DNA of 64,000 nt. It comes from Lysobacteraceae bacterium P (GTDB lineage: Bacteria; Pseudomonadota; Gammaproteobacteria; Xanthomonadales; Xanthomonadaceae). Location of the stretch: contig SCOX01000001.1 of the NCBI GenBank assembly GCA_005503055.1, positions 124,001 through 188,000 on the forward strand, written 5' to 3'. The notes under the pieces were generated by a model that had not been told where the DNA came from, did no database searches, and saw only the letters and a list, made by a program, of their open reading frames with translations. Position numbers and translations under genes: made by a program. Shown piece after piece: positions 1 through 14,035 of the stretch (position 1 is the first letter of the stretch; each line of letters opens with the position of its first letter).

Positions 1-47
1 TCGGAGACGGATTCGGGCAGAACGGGGACTTTGATCTCGGTGCTCAT
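1..47 (-). CDS. sucB: 2-oxoglutarate dehydrogenase E2 (dihydrolipoamide succinyltransferase), 5' end only
   Basis: Only the first 15 codons lie in the window; the gene runs off the left edge. They read MSTEIKVPVLPESVS, the typical start of the lipoyl domain of SucB, which passes the succinyl group from E1-bound thiamine diphosphate to CoA. It lies 81 bp downstream of sucA on the same strand, the usual sucA-sucB order, so the two are probably cotranscribed. The catalytic and E3-binding domains cannot be seen. Confidence 0.85.
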   Translation of the reverse strand, partial: MSTEIKVPVLPESVS

Positions 48-128
48 GGGGCGCGCATCCTGGATGACGTGATTCGTAATCGTGTTTTAGGTTCCACGGC
101 CAGGGTTAGCCGGCCGTGAGGTGCGTGG

Positions 129-2960
<2,832 letters not shown>

Positions 2961-3279
2961 GATGGCGATCGGGAAACTCGGTGGGAGAAGGCGGAGGGGG
3001 CCTGGATTGCACGCGAGCGGCTATTCAGGCGCCAAGATTCGGAATTATAGCCCTTGCCTGCCGACAAACGGCTAACACTTACGTCGAAACGGGGCAGCGG
3101 GCAGATCCCGAAAACCGGAGCAGCCGGATGGGCCCGGGAATAGCGTTTGGGCTTCGCGGCCGGCTTCAAGGGGCAGGTGTTGCCCTCGCGGAAACACGGA
3201 CTTCGACGTACGGAACGAATGCGTCCGTGCGCCTTCACGGTGGTTTCTGCCTTCACGCGAAGCGGGCGCGGCCTTCCCA
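2961..3279. other. Intergenic region upstream of sucA
   Basis: About 320 bp between sucA and the GNAT gene, both on the minus strand. It contains the probable sucA promoter (TATAAT on the minus strand at 3044-3049). Several short overlapping reading frames cross it on both strands, but none resembles a known protein. I found no convincing terminator for the upstream operon. Confidence 0.6.
3044..3049 (-). promoter_or_regulatory. Putative sigma-70 -10 element for sucA
   Basis: The minus strand reads GGGCTATAATTCC, a perfect TATAAT hexamer about 85 bp upstream of the sucA GTG. No good -35 hexamer is visible at the normal 16-18 bp spacing, so activator dependence is possible. This rests on sequence inspection only. 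Confidence 0.45.
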
Positions 3280-4212
3280 TCAGATGCCAAGCGACCGGTA
3301 CTCCGTGCAGGGACGGGCTCGCTCCCACGCCGGTGCGAAATGCGCACGCAGCTGGCGCGCCCGGGCCTCGTCGTCGAGCCGGGTCTCGCCGTCGAAGCGG
3401 TGGCCGAGAGGGCGGAAATACCAGCCGCCGGCGTCGTTGGCGATGTAGGCGGAGGGGTAGTCGCGGTCAACCGGCTCCTCGATGGCCCGAAACGCGAAGG
3501 CCGTCGGCAGGCGCTGCGACAGACCGATCAGCGGGGCGATCGCGCGCCGCGGCGCCTCCGGGTCGTGCAACAGGACCCGGACCTCGCCGCCTGCGACCGC
3601 GAAACGGCGCAGGGCCGCGATCGCTTCGGGCTGGTCGAGCACGCCGGGGTCCAGGTCGCGGCTGTAGACCAGCAGCTGCCGGCGCGCGCCTTCGGCCACG
3701 CCCAGCAGCGCGGCAAGTCCGGCGTCGCGGTGCAGGACGACGTTCACGGCGTCGAGTGCGAGCCGCATCGATTGGTGGTCAAGCCCCGCCTCGACGAAGC
3801 GGTCGCCGTACGGCAGGAACCCCTGCCGTGCATAGAAGGCCTGGGCCGCGACCTGCGCGTGAAGGCTCACCTCGGGCCAGCCCAGCAATCTGGCCTGTAC
3901 CAGCAGCGCCTTCAGCAGCGCCTCGCCGACGCGGCGGTTGCGCCATTCCGGCAAGACGGCCATGCGGCCGATGCGCCGGTCGGGCGTCAGCCGGCCCGTG
4001 CCGATGGGACGGTCCTGGGCATCGCGAGCGAGGACGTGGCGGCACATCGGGTCGAGCGCGTCGCGCTCCAGTTCGACCGGAACGCCCTGTTCCTGCACGA
4101 ATACCGCGTCGCGGATCGCGCGCAGGTCGGCCAACGCCTGGTCGAAGGCCACCGCCTCGACGCGGAACGTGCCGGTCACCGCCGCGCCTGTCACGGTGGT
4201 CGGCCCGCTCAT
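3280..4212 (-). CDS. GNAT family N-acetyltransferase with extra C-terminal domain
   Basis: 310 residues. The first ~145 form a GNAT fold of the YjcF/ElaA type: VFVQEQGVPVELERD near residue 39 and the acetyl-CoA loop region MAVLPEWRNRRVGEALL near 83-100. The second half (about 150-310: LLVYSRDLDPGVLDQPEAI, later FAFRAIEEPVDRDYPSA) looks like a separate alpha/beta domain that many xanthomonad homologues carry; its fold suggests a degenerate phospholipase-D-like unit, but no HKD motif is visible. The ATG shares ATGA with the stop of the RoxA-like gene, so translation is probably coupled. Substrate unknown. It is the last gene of the purB-led run. Confidence 0.8.
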   Translation of the reverse strand: MSGPTTVTGAAVTGTFRVEAVAFDQALADLRAIRDAVFVQEQGVPVELERDALDPMCRHVLARDAQDRPIGTGRLTPDRRIGRMAVLPEWRNRRVGEALLKALLVQARLLGWPEVSLHAQVAAQAFYARQGFLPYGDRFVEAGLDHQSMRLALDAVNVVLHRDAGLAALLGVAEGARRQLLVYSRDLDPGVLDQPEAIAALRRFAVAGGEVRVLLHDPEAPRRAIAPLIGLSQRLPTAFAFRAIEEPVDRDYPSAYIANDAGGWYFRPLGHRFDGETRLDDEARARQLRAHFAPAWERARPCTEYRSLGI

Positions 4213-5468
4213 TCCTCTTCGTCCGGCAGGACGAGCGAGTAGTGCCCGGATTGCAGGAGGCCCTGGACGAGATCGCGCGCGGCCTCGGACAGGGCGCCGT
4301 AACTGTCTCCGTCGAGTTCGGCCGCGTCTGCGATGCGCGCGGCGTCGTCGGCCGACAGCGCGTAGTCCTGTCCGCTGACGAACAGGCGCGCTGGTTCGCC
4401 CTTGCGGTGCGCGCGCCGCCACGCCATGCGCGACCACGGATGGCGATGCAGGGTGGCGCCGTGCTGCAGATCCCATTCGATCTCGATGCGCGAGCGCGTC
4501 TCCCCGCCGCCGTGCACTTCGCCGGCCGCGCGATAGACCGTCATGAAGCGGCCGAACCAGTCGCCGAGACGGTCCGGGTCGTTCATGCGCAGCAGGTTCA
4601 GCGCTTCGACCGCGCGGTTCATCGCGGCGACGTCGATTTCGTTGGGGTCCGACGGCGGCGACAGGTCGGGGTCGGCATAGCGCAACGCCTCGTCGGCGTC
4701 GGCGGCCAGCGTGTCGACGAAATCGCCCAGCAGCTCCGCCGCCGACGGTGCGCGCATGCCCACCGAGAAGGTCAGGCATGCATCCTCGGCCACGCCGTTG
4801 TGCGGCACGCCGGGCGGCAAATAGAGCATGTCGCCCGGGCCGAGCACCCATTCGTGCGTAGGCGTGAACTCGCTCAGCAGCTTGAGTTCGACGTCGGGGC
4901 GGAACACCAGCGGCGGATTGTCATTGGCGTCGATCTCCCAGCGGCGATGGCCGTGGGCCTGCAACAGGAACACGTCGTACTGGTCCACGTGCGCGCCGAC
5001 CGAGCCGCCCGGCGCGGCGAAGGAAATCATCACGTCGTCGATGCGCCAGCGCGGCAGGAAGCGGAAGTGCTGCAGCAGCGCGGCGATGTCGGCGTCCCAC
5101 TTGTCCACGTCCTGGACCAGCAGCGTCCAGTCCTGGTGCGGCATGCCGGGAAACTCGTCTTCCTCGAACGGGCCGTGTCGCAGCGTCCAGCGGTCGTTGG
5201 CGCGATCGTGCATGACGATGCGCGACAGCGCGGCTTCCTCGCAGGCCAGGCCGGCGAGGTCTTCAGGCTGCACCGGCGTTTCGAAATCGGGGAATGCGTT
5301 GCGGATCAGCAGCGGTCGCTTCTGCCAGTAGTCGCGCAGGAACCGTTCGGGCGTCATCCCCAGCGGCGGCAGCTGGCGGGCGTCGATCTCGATCGGCGGC
5401 ACGGCGGCGCCGGTGGCTTTCGCCGCGGCGTTGGGTTTCTTCGGTGTGGTGGGGGACTTTCGGGTCAT
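4209..5468 (-). CDS. roxA: RoxA/YcfD-type cupin ribosomal protein oxygenase
   Basis: 419 residues after choosing the ATG at 5468 (MTRKSPTTPKKPN...). It resembles the JmjC-fold 2-oxoglutarate/Fe(II) oxygenase YcfD (RoxA), which hydroxylates an arginine of ribosomal protein L16. Visible hallmarks are RDYWQKRPLLIRNAFP near residue 45, the Fe-binding HVDQYDVFLLQ segment (H-x-D) in the jelly roll, HRRWEID after it, and the distal histidine in GVPHNGVAED. The C-terminal ~150 residues match the dimerisation and winged-helix region of YcfD. The stop overlaps the next gene by 4 bp, and the start overlaps the upstream VOC stop by 4 bp. The function is transferred by family. Confidence 0.88.
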   Translation of the reverse strand: MTRKSPTTPKKPNAAAKATGAAVPPIEIDARQLPPLGMTPERFLRDYWQKRPLLIRNAFPDFETPVQPEDLAGLACEEAALSRIVMHDRANDRWTLRHGPFEEDEFPGMPHQDWTLLVQDVDKWDADIAALLQHFRFLPRWRIDDVMISFAAPGGSVGAHVDQYDVFLLQAHGHRRWEIDANDNPPLVFRPDVELKLLSEFTPTHEWVLGPGDMLYLPPGVPHNGVAEDACLTFSVGMRAPSAAELLGDFVDTLAADADEALRYADPDLSPPSDPNEIDVAAMNRAVEALNLLRMNDPDRLGDWFGRFMTVYRAAGEVHGGGETRSRIEIEWDLQHGATLHRHPWSRMAWRRAHRKGEPARLFVSGQDYALSADDAARIADAAELDGDSYGALSEAARDLVQGLLQSGHYSLVLPDEEE

Positions 5469-5866
5469 GTCGTTGCTATCTCGTCGTAGCCGCGGCCGAG
5501 GAACTGCACCAGGCACCAGCCGTGCCCGAACGGGTCGGCGATGGCGACGATGCGGCCCCAACGGCCTTCGCGAATCTCACCCTCCTGGCGGGCCCCGGCG
5601 GCGAGGACGCGCGCCAGCGCGGCATCCAGGTCGTCGACCACCACATCGCAGTGCACGGGCGTCCAGTGGCGGGAATAGTCGCGCCTGGCATCGCCGGCGC
5701 CAACGCTGACGGCCTCCTTGCGCAACAGGTAGATCGGCGCCTGAGCGCCGAGCATTTCAAGCACGTCCGGCCCCAGGCGCCGCGCGGGCGCCAGGCCGAA
5801 CGCGTCGGCGTAGAAGGCCTGCGCGCGGCCGAGGTCGGGCACGTCGAGGTTGACCATCACGTTCAT
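5465..5866 (-). CDS. VOC family (glyoxalase/bleomycin-resistance fold) protein 1
   Basis: 133 residues of the vicinal-oxygen-chelate fold: MVNLDVPDLGRAQAFYADAF at the N-terminus, then HCDVVVDDLDAALARVLAAG and a C-terminal IADPFGHGWCLVQFL, the usual strand with a metal-ligand-like position. VOC proteins include glyoxalases, dioxygenases and antibiotic-binding proteins, and the substrate cannot be read from sequence. It sits between a second VOC gene and roxA with 4-bp overlaps on both sides, so it is cotranscribed. The two VOC proteins are different enough to be old paralogues or unrelated family members. Confidence 0.85.
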   Translation of the reverse strand: MNVMVNLDVPDLGRAQAFYADAFGLAPARRLGPDVLEMLGAQAPIYLLRKEAVSVGAGDARRDYSRHWTPVHCDVVVDDLDAALARVLAAGARQEGEIREGRWGRIVAIADPFGHGWCLVQFLGRGYDEIATT

Positions 5867-6240
5867 CGGATCGGCTCCGCGAAACGGATGTCGAAACCGT
5901 TGGGATCGCGCACCACGAACTCGCGCAGGCCGAACGGCCGGTCTGCGAGGGCATGCAGGATCGCGATCCCCTTCGCGCGAACTGCGTCGTGCAGCGCGTC
6001 CACGTGCGTCGTCATCACCCGGATGCTGCTCCAGCGCGGCTGCGTGGAGGCGTTCGCGTCCTGGGCGAGGAACAGGCGCAGCCCTTCGCGATGCACCACC
6101 GCGAACGGCCCGCTGCGCCGCGCCACTTCGAACCCGAGCGCCAGGTAGAACGCCAATGAGGCCTCGACGTCCGGCCCGACGATTTCGACCACGCCCTGGG
6201 CGTAGTCGGGCATTCCATTCACGGGGGCGTCGCCAGGCAT
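5863..6240 (-). CDS. VOC family protein 2
   Basis: 125 residues. GVVEIVGPDVEASLAFYLAL near residue 16 and the C-terminal FVVRDPNGFDIRFAEP are typical first and last VOC modules. The ATG at 6240 is used here; a second in-frame ATG (MPDYAQG) about 27 bp downstream gives a more usual N-terminus and is a possible alternative. The stop overlaps the first VOC gene by 4 bp. Two tandem one-module VOC genes may form a heterodimer; that is inference from adjacency. Confidence 0.83.
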   Translation of the reverse strand: MPGDAPVNGMPDYAQGVVEIVGPDVEASLAFYLALGFEVARRSGPFAVVHREGLRLFLAQDANASTQPRWSSIRVMTTHVDALHDAVRAKGIAILHALADRPFGLREFVVRDPNGFDIRFAEPIR

Positions 6241-6247
6241 GCGGATC

Positions 6248-6622
6248 CTACGGTTCGTTCAGTGGCGTGTGCTGGTGGCAGAGCAATTGCCAGCTCGTGC
6301 CCTCGGCCAGGTAGGTGCTGGCGATGAGCGCGCGATAGGGCTTGTCGGCGCCCTCCTTCCAGGCCTCGACGCGGTACGCCAGCACCGCCACGAACGGCGT
6401 CGGCTCGGCGCTCGCCAGCGCGTCGAAGTTGAAGCTGCGCCACGGTCGGGCGCCCGCAAGCGAAGCCAGCACCGCGGACTTGTCCATCGGCGCGGGCTGG
6501 TGCGGCAGCACCATCACGCCGTCGTCGTGGAAACAGCGGCGGTAGTACTCGGTGTCGCCGGCGGCGTTCCAGAAGCCGCGCTCGATTTCCAGGACCTCGG
6601 CGATCGGGTTTCTCACGGTCAC
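6248..6622 (-). CDS. SnoaL-like/NTF2-fold protein
   Basis: 124 residues resembling the NTF2/SnoaL-like (DUF4440-type) cone fold: EIERGFWNAAGDTEYYRRCF at the N-terminus, the mid-protein DGVMVLPHQPAPMDKSAVL, then ASTYLAEGTSWQLLCHQHTPL. Members are small cytoplasmic proteins, some enzymes and some ligand carriers, so the function is open. The start is GTG at 6620-6622, supported by GGAG eight bases upstream; a second GTG two codons later is less well placed. It lies 58 bp after purB and 7 bp before the VOC gene, in one run on the minus strand. Confidence 0.75.
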   Translation of the reverse strand: MTVRNPIAEVLEIERGFWNAAGDTEYYRRCFHDDGVMVLPHQPAPMDKSAVLASLAGARPWRSFNFDALASAEPTPFVAVLAYRVEAWKEGADKPYRALIASTYLAEGTSWQLLCHQHTPLNEP

Positions 6623-6680
6623 GTCACTCGCTCCTGTGGGGCAGGGTCGCCAGTCTGGTTCGCGCGCCGTGATGCGAGGG

Positions 6681-9627
<2,947 letters not shown>

Positions 9628-9664
9628 TCTTGCCCGCGCGGGTCTTGCTGCGCATCCGCCCCGG

Positions 9665-9690
9665 GTCATCCCGGACTGCGCCGGGATGAC
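9665..9690. terminator. Inverted repeat between convergent fumC and DUF2884 genes
   Basis: GTCATCCCGG, then ACTGCG, then CCGGGATGAC: perfect 10-bp arms with a 6-base loop. It sits between two converging genes, so it could act as a bidirectional terminator, although there is no T-run. It also resembles the GTCATCCC/GTCATTCC-headed REP family seen at 35005-35317 and 58456-58548, so it may be a captured REP. Confidence 0.5.
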
Positions 9691-9705
9691 GGGAACGACG
9701 CCCAG

Positions 9706-10380
9706 TTACTGCTTCGACGGCGCCTCGGACGCCTTCGCTGCCTCCGCCGCCGCCGAGGCCGTCACCTTGTGCGCCTTGTCCTTCGCCTCGTCACGGCATT
9801 CGTCGATGTCCGACTGGGTCAGGTTGGCGTAGGGCTTGAACTCGGGCAGCGCGGCGGCCAGTCGGTTCTGCGACTCCATCATGCCCGGCAGCGCGTTGCA
9901 TAGTTGCAAAGCGGCCGCCTCGACCTTCGTCGTCTGCGCCTTCACCTTTTCCTCGATGTCGCCTTCCGAGCCGCCGGTGAAGACGCTCTTCAGCGATTCG
10001 GTCACCGCCTGCGTGGCCAGCTCGGCGCTGTGCTGGCCGATCTGCATGCCGGCGTTGGCGACGTCGACCACATGGCTGCGGTAGTCGAGCAGCAACGCGC
10101 GTTGCTGGGGCGTCACCGGGACCGGCTTGCCGTCGACGATGAAGTCGCCCTTCGGCGACAGCTCGACGCGCTTGCCGGTCTTGCCGTTGTCGATGTTGAT
10201 GTTGCCCTCGGCGATTTCCTTCTTGGCTTCGGCCAACGCTTTGTGCACGGCTCCGGAGATGGTGCCGCCGGTCTGTTCGGCCTTCTGCTGCGCGCCCTGT
10301 GCGGACGGATTCGCACCGCAGGCGGACAACAGGCAGGTGCCGGACAGCACCGAGGCAAGGGCGACGATACGCAGGTTCAT
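9706..10380 (-). CDS. DUF2884 (YggN-like) lipoprotein
   Basis: 224 residues. The N-terminus MNLRIVALASVLSGTCLLSA-C has a lipobox (LSAC, Cys21), so an envelope lipoprotein is expected. INIDNGKTGKRVELSPKGDF followed by IVDGKPVPVTPQQRALLLDY is the conserved block of the DUF2884/YggN family, of unknown function. An ATG three codons upstream (10389) lies directly on the GAGG; ATG 10380 stands nine bases from it and starts the signal peptide properly, so I chose 10380. It follows the DUF4097 gene by 37 bp and is probably cotranscribed with it. Confidence 0.8.
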   Translation of the reverse strand: MNLRIVALASVLSGTCLLSACGANPSAQGAQQKAEQTGGTISGAVHKALAEAKKEIAEGNINIDNGKTGKRVELSPKGDFIVDGKPVPVTPQQRALLLDYRSHVVDVANAGMQIGQHSAELATQAVTESLKSVFTGGSEGDIEEKVKAQTTKVEAAALQLCNALPGMMESQNRLAAALPEFKPYANLTQSDIDECRDEAKDKAHKVTASAAAEAAKASEAPSKQ

Positions 10381-10417
10381 GACGGACATCCTCGGAAGTG
10401 GTGGATAAAACGTATGG

Positions 10418-11191
10418 TCAGTCGTCGGTAGGCACGTCGACACGGCCGGTCACGCCGCTGTGGTCGACCGAACCGCTGCCGACGCGACGCACGGTCAGGT
10501 TGCCGGCGATGGTGTGCGCGTCGAGGTCGCCCGATCCGATCTTGTCGGCGCTGACATTGCCGCCCACGTCGCGCAGCTCCACGTCGCCAGAGCCGATGCT
10601 GCCGATCACGACATCGCCCTTCACGCGGCGCGCCTTGAGGTCGCCGGAACCTACGGAAAGCACGTGCAGCGAGCCGATCGTGTCGAGTTCGATGTCGCCG
10701 GAATTGAGGTCGGCGGTGACCTGGCCGCGGATGTCGCGGCCTTCGACATCGCCGGAGCCGACGTCGGCGCTCATCGCCGAGGCGCCGATGACGCGCGCGT
10801 CGCCCGAGCCGACCTTGAGTTGCACGAGCACGTTGTCCGGCACGGACGCGTTGAGCGCCAGATAGGCGTAGTTCGCGCTGCCGAAACTGATGCTGATGGT
10901 GTCAGCGCGCTTGGCGGTGACGATGATCTTGTCGCCGACGCGCTGCTGGGTGAGCGAAAGCTCCTTCAGCCGGTCCGGGTTGGACGCGCAGGCCTTGCCC
11001 TGCACGTCGCCCTTAGCGCCGCGCGATGCGTTGACGGTGAGGTCGTGAGGGCCGATTTCGAACAGCACCGACTTCACGCCGGTGAAGTCCAGTTGCAGGT
11101 TGCGCGGTTCGGAATGGCGACATTCGTCGGCGAAGGCCTGGCCGGCGAACAGTGCGACGGGAAGCAGGGCGATCAGGGGCAGGGTACGCAT
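10418..11191 (-). CDS. Secreted DUF4097-type beta-repeat protein
   Basis: 257 residues with a clear Sec signal (MRTLPLIALLPVALFAGQAFA). From about residue 125 a motif of the form [V/I/L]-G-S-G-D recurs seven times at about 20-residue intervals (GSGDARV, GSGDVEG, NSGDIEL, GSGDLKA, GSGDVEL, GSGDLDA, GSGSVDH). This is the DUF4097/DUF2807 pattern of a right-handed beta-helix, found in secreted or surface adhesin-like proteins of unknown function. It lies 24 bp after the esterase gene and 37 bp before the DUF2884 lipoprotein, so all three are likely one transcript. Confidence 0.78.
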   Translation of the reverse strand: MRTLPLIALLPVALFAGQAFADECRHSEPRNLQLDFTGVKSVLFEIGPHDLTVNASRGAKGDVQGKACASNPDRLKELSLTQQRVGDKIIVTAKRADTISISFGSANYAYLALNASVPDNVLVQLKVGSGDARVIGASAMSADVGSGDVEGRDIRGQVTADLNSGDIELDTIGSLHVLSVGSGDLKARRVKGDVVIGSIGSGDVELRDVGGNVSADKIGSGDLDAHTIAGNLTVRRVGSGSVDHSGVTGRVDVPTDD

Positions 11192-11215
11192 GCGGTCTCT
11201 CTCCGAAAATTGGCC

Positions 11216-11893
11216 CTACTTGGATGCACGCGCCGAGCCGACGGTTGCATCGGCCGTGGCGTCCAGCAGCAGCGGGCGGAGCGTCGGCCAGGCGTTGTCC
11301 AGCACGCGGGGCTGCGCCGCTGCATTGGGGTGGATGCCATCGTCCTGGAGCAGGGCGGGCGTAGCAGAGATGTCGCCCAGCAGGGACGGCAGCAGCGTGA
11401 TCCCGCGCTGCCGCGCCACCTCCACGTAGGCCTCGCGCAGCAGGACGGCGGAACCGTCCTTGTCGAACGCCGGCGGAATCGCGAAGCCCAGCACCGCGAC
11501 CCGGGCGCCTGTGGCCTGTGCGAGCTGGATCAGCCGTCCCATGTCACGCTCGATCGCGTCGCGTTTTGCGCCCAGGATCGCGTCGTTGCCGCCCAGTTCG
11601 AGGACCACGACGTCGGGATGGTGTTCGGCGAGCAGCGTCGGCAATTCGTCGAGCGCATCGGTCAGCGTCTTGCCGCCTCGGCTGGCGTTGACGATGGCCG
11701 GTGGAGTCTTGGTTTCGGCGGCGAGCCGGGACTGCAGCAAGGCGACCCAGCCGTCGCCTTGGGCCATGCGGTGCGCGCTGCTCAGGCTGTCGCCGACGAG
11801 CAGCACGGTGTCGATGCGGGTTTCGGAGGCGATCGCCGGCACGGTGCCGGCGAGCAGTGCGAATGCGAGAAGTGCGGATTTCAGAAAGCGCAT
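11216..11893 (-). CDS. tesA: SGNH/GDSL esterase of the TesA (arylesterase) type
   Basis: 225 residues with a signal peptide (about 1-22, ending IASE), so periplasmic like TesA/ApeA. All SGNH blocks are visible: VLLVGDSLS (block I, catalytic Ser in GDSLS near 36), NASRGGKTL (II), LELGGNDA (III) and the catalytic Asp/His pair in DDGIHPNAAAQ (V). TesA hydrolyses thioesters and aryl esters. It is first in a minus-strand trio with DUF4097 and DUF2884 genes. It is separated from the ABC permease by 196 bp that include a copy of the repeat found in tandem at 34386. Confidence 0.88.
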   Translation of the reverse strand: MRFLKSALLAFALLAGTVPAIASETRIDTVLLVGDSLSSAHRMAQGDGWVALLQSRLAAETKTPPAIVNASRGGKTLTDALDELPTLLAEHHPDVVVLELGGNDAILGAKRDAIERDMGRLIQLAQATGARVAVLGFAIPPAFDKDGSAVLLREAYVEVARQRGITLLPSLLGDISATPALLQDDGIHPNAAAQPRVLDNAWPTLRPLLLDATADATVGSARASK

Positions 11894-12030
11894 CGGGACT
11901 TCCCTTGTCGATACGGTGACGGGGCTATCGTTGGCGGTGCGTCATTGGGTGTGGATTGCTGGCCCGGCCTTGGTGGCGGGGGCTGTGACCGCGCCGTCCA
12001 TGGCGATGCGTGGTGGGCGTCGGGTTGCCC

Positions 12031-12055
12031 GGCCCGGCCATCCGTGGCCGGGCGT
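12031..12055. repeat. Single copy of the GCCCGGCCA...TGGCCGGGC palindrome
   Basis: A hairpin with 9-bp arms and loop TCCG, in reverse orientation to the units at 34386-34926 and sharing their flanking bases (CCCG before, GTTCG after). It lies in the 196-bp gap between the ABC permease and tesA. This shows the 34-kb array is an expanded member of a dispersed family. Confidence 0.7.
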
Positions 12056-12089
12056 TCGCGCCGCGCGGACCAGTGGTCCGCGCTGGCGC

Positions 12090-13148
12090 TCACCCCTCAT
12101 CCCGCCAGCGGCGCAGGCGGATCGCGCCGAAGATCATCGCGACGCCGGCCAGCGCACCGACCCACAGCTGCGGCGTGGCGAAGACTGAGTACATCGTGCG
12201 CATGCTCAGCAGCGAGTGCACCGCCTGCGGGCCGTCGACGTCGATATGGTCGATCTGCGCCGCCTCGATCCACGAACCCGGTGCCACGCTGAGCAGGCTG
12301 CGGGCGACGACGTTCTTCCAGAACCATGCGGTTTCCAGGTCGAACAGCTGCATCAGATCGAACCAGCTGACGAAGATGCCGGCGAAGACGGGGATCATGA
12401 TCGCCCACAGGAACGGCTTGCTCCTGGCCCAGGCGGAGCAGAGCATCAGCCAGCCCACCGTCGGCAGCGCCCAGAGTGCGTAGACCGGGATCGAGGCGAG
12501 CAGGTGCAGGCTGACCTTGAGCGGACTCGCAGGGCCCCACAACATCGTGTACGGATTGCCGCCGTGCAGGAGTACGACCAGGCTGTAGACCATCAGCGAG
12601 CCGAACACCGTGGCGATCGCGGCCGCCGCGGCGATGGTGGGTGCCATCAACGTTGCGCTGGCGACCTTCGACAACACTGTGTCGCGGTCGGAGATCGGCA
12701 GCGATTTCCAGAACAGTACGCTGCGGTCGCGACGGTCGTCGTACAGGCTGCCCAGGCAGTAGAAGAACACCACGAAGGCCAGCACGATGAAGGGCCAGCT
12801 GGCCGCCATGTACAGGCTGGCGTCGATCACGCTGCCGAACTCGCGCAATTCGTCAGGCGTCATCTTGGCCGTGAGTTGCGCCAGGTCCAGGCCGTTGACC
12901 GAGAAGCTGCCGCCTTCGACGTTGATCGTCGCCCGGTCCGGAATCTTGCGCAGCAGCACTTCGCCGGCGCCGATGCCCATGATCGTCAGCACCAGCAGGA
13001 TGCCGCCGGCCACCAGCGGCGCCCACAGGAAGCCGCCCTTGTGCTCCCAGAACTCGCGCCGCATCAGCATCTTGAAGGTATGCGTCCGGTGCGGCGCGGC
13101 CACGGCGGTGGAGCGGGGGAGCTCGTGGGATTCGTTGATCGCGTTCAT
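12090..13148 (-). CDS. ABC transporter permease (YtrC/ABC-2-like)
   Basis: 352 residues starting at ATG 13148; longer frames upstream are shadows of the ATPase. There are six likely membrane segments (about 40-62, 112-134, 165-192, 210-232, 240-258, 322-345) and a sizeable extracytoplasmic loop between the first two. The conserved DDRRDRSVLFWKSLPISDRD, near residue 138, is typical of ABC-2-type permeases paired with YtrA-type regulators. The ATG overlaps the ATPase stop by 4 bp. It is the last gene of hypothetical-GntR-ATPase-permease. The cargo is unknown; relatives respond to cell-envelope stress. Confidence 0.88.
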   Translation of the reverse strand: MNAINESHELPRSTAVAAPHRTHTFKMLMRREFWEHKGGFLWAPLVAGGILLVLTIMGIGAGEVLLRKIPDRATINVEGGSFSVNGLDLAQLTAKMTPDELREFGSVIDASLYMAASWPFIVLAFVVFFYCLGSLYDDRRDRSVLFWKSLPISDRDTVLSKVASATLMAPTIAAAAAIATVFGSLMVYSLVVLLHGGNPYTMLWGPASPLKVSLHLLASIPVYALWALPTVGWLMLCSAWARSKPFLWAIMIPVFAGIFVSWFDLMQLFDLETAWFWKNVVARSLLSVAPGSWIEAAQIDHIDVDGPQAVHSLLSMRTMYSVFATPQLWVGALAGVAMIFGAIRLRRWRDEG

Positions 13149-14035
13149 GCGTAAGTCCCCTTCATGGTGGCGACGAACAGGTCGGCCAGGCCCGGCGTGC
13201 GGGTCTCGCCCAGTCCGGCCAGTTGTTCGCGCGGCACGCCGTCGAACAGCATCACGGTCTTGCCGAAGGGCAGGGCGCGTTCGTCGATCGGCTTGAGCGC
13301 GCGCGCGTCGCCGGACTTCTCGCCGTTGACCATCACTTCGGTGAAGCGTTCGCCCAGCGTCTCCATGTCGTTGTTCAGCACGATCTTGCCGTCGCGGATG
13401 AACATGACGTCGGTGAGGATGTGTTCGATCTCCTCGACCTGGTGCGTGGTGACCAGGATGGTCTTTTCTTCGTCGAAGTAGTCTTCCAGCAGGCGCTGGT
13501 AGAACTGCTTGCGGTAGAGGATGTCCAGTCCCAGCGTGGGTTCGTCGAGCACCAGCAGTTTGGCGTCGATGGCCATGACCAACGCCAGGTGCAGCTGCAC
13601 GATCATGCCCTTGGACAGCTCGCGCACGCGCATCTGCGGCTTGAGCTGGGTGTGGGCGAGGAAGCGTTCGCACTTGGCGCGATCGAAGCGCGGATGCACG
13701 CCGGCGACGAACTCGATGGCTTCCCTGACCCGGATCCAGCGCGGCAGCACCGCGACGTCGGCGATGAAACACACATCGCGCATCAGTTCGTCGCGCTCGG
13801 TGCGCGGGTCGCGGCCGAGCACGCGCAGCTCGCCCTCGAACGGCACCAGCCCGAGGATCGCCTTGAGCGCGGTGGTCTTGCCCGCGCCGTTGGGACCGAT
13901 CAGGCCGACGATGCGGCCGGCCGGGATCTGGAACGCCGTGTCGTCCAGCGCGACCTTGTTCTTGTAGGCCTTGCGCAGTCCGCGTGCGCTGACGACCGGC
14001 GCGGAGGTGGCAACGTTGTCGATGACGTCGTTCAT
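13145..14035 (-). CDS. ABC transporter ATP-binding protein
   Basis: 296 residues starting at ATG 14035 (MNDVIDNVATSAPVV). Walker A is GLIGPNGAGKTTALK near residue 45. The signature loop is LSKGM rather than LSGGQ. Walker B is LLVLDEPTLGLD near 163, followed by the H-loop VTTHQVEEIEH. This pattern suits CcmA/YtrB-type export ATPases. A C-terminal ~70-residue extension is present. The start overlaps the GntR stop by 4 bp and the stop overlaps the permease by 4 bp, so the products should be made in fixed ratio. Confidence 0.92.
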   Translation of the reverse strand: MNDVIDNVATSAPVVSARGLRKAYKNKVALDDTAFQIPAGRIVGLIGPNGAGKTTALKAILGLVPFEGELRVLGRDPRTERDELMRDVCFIADVAVLPRWIRVREAIEFVAGVHPRFDRAKCERFLAHTQLKPQMRVRELSKGMIVQLHLALVMAIDAKLLVLDEPTLGLDILYRKQFYQRLLEDYFDEEKTILVTTHQVEEIEHILTDVMFIRDGKIVLNNDMETLGERFTEVMVNGEKSGDARALKPIDERALPFGKTVMLFDGVPREQLAGLGETRTPGLADLFVATMKGTYA

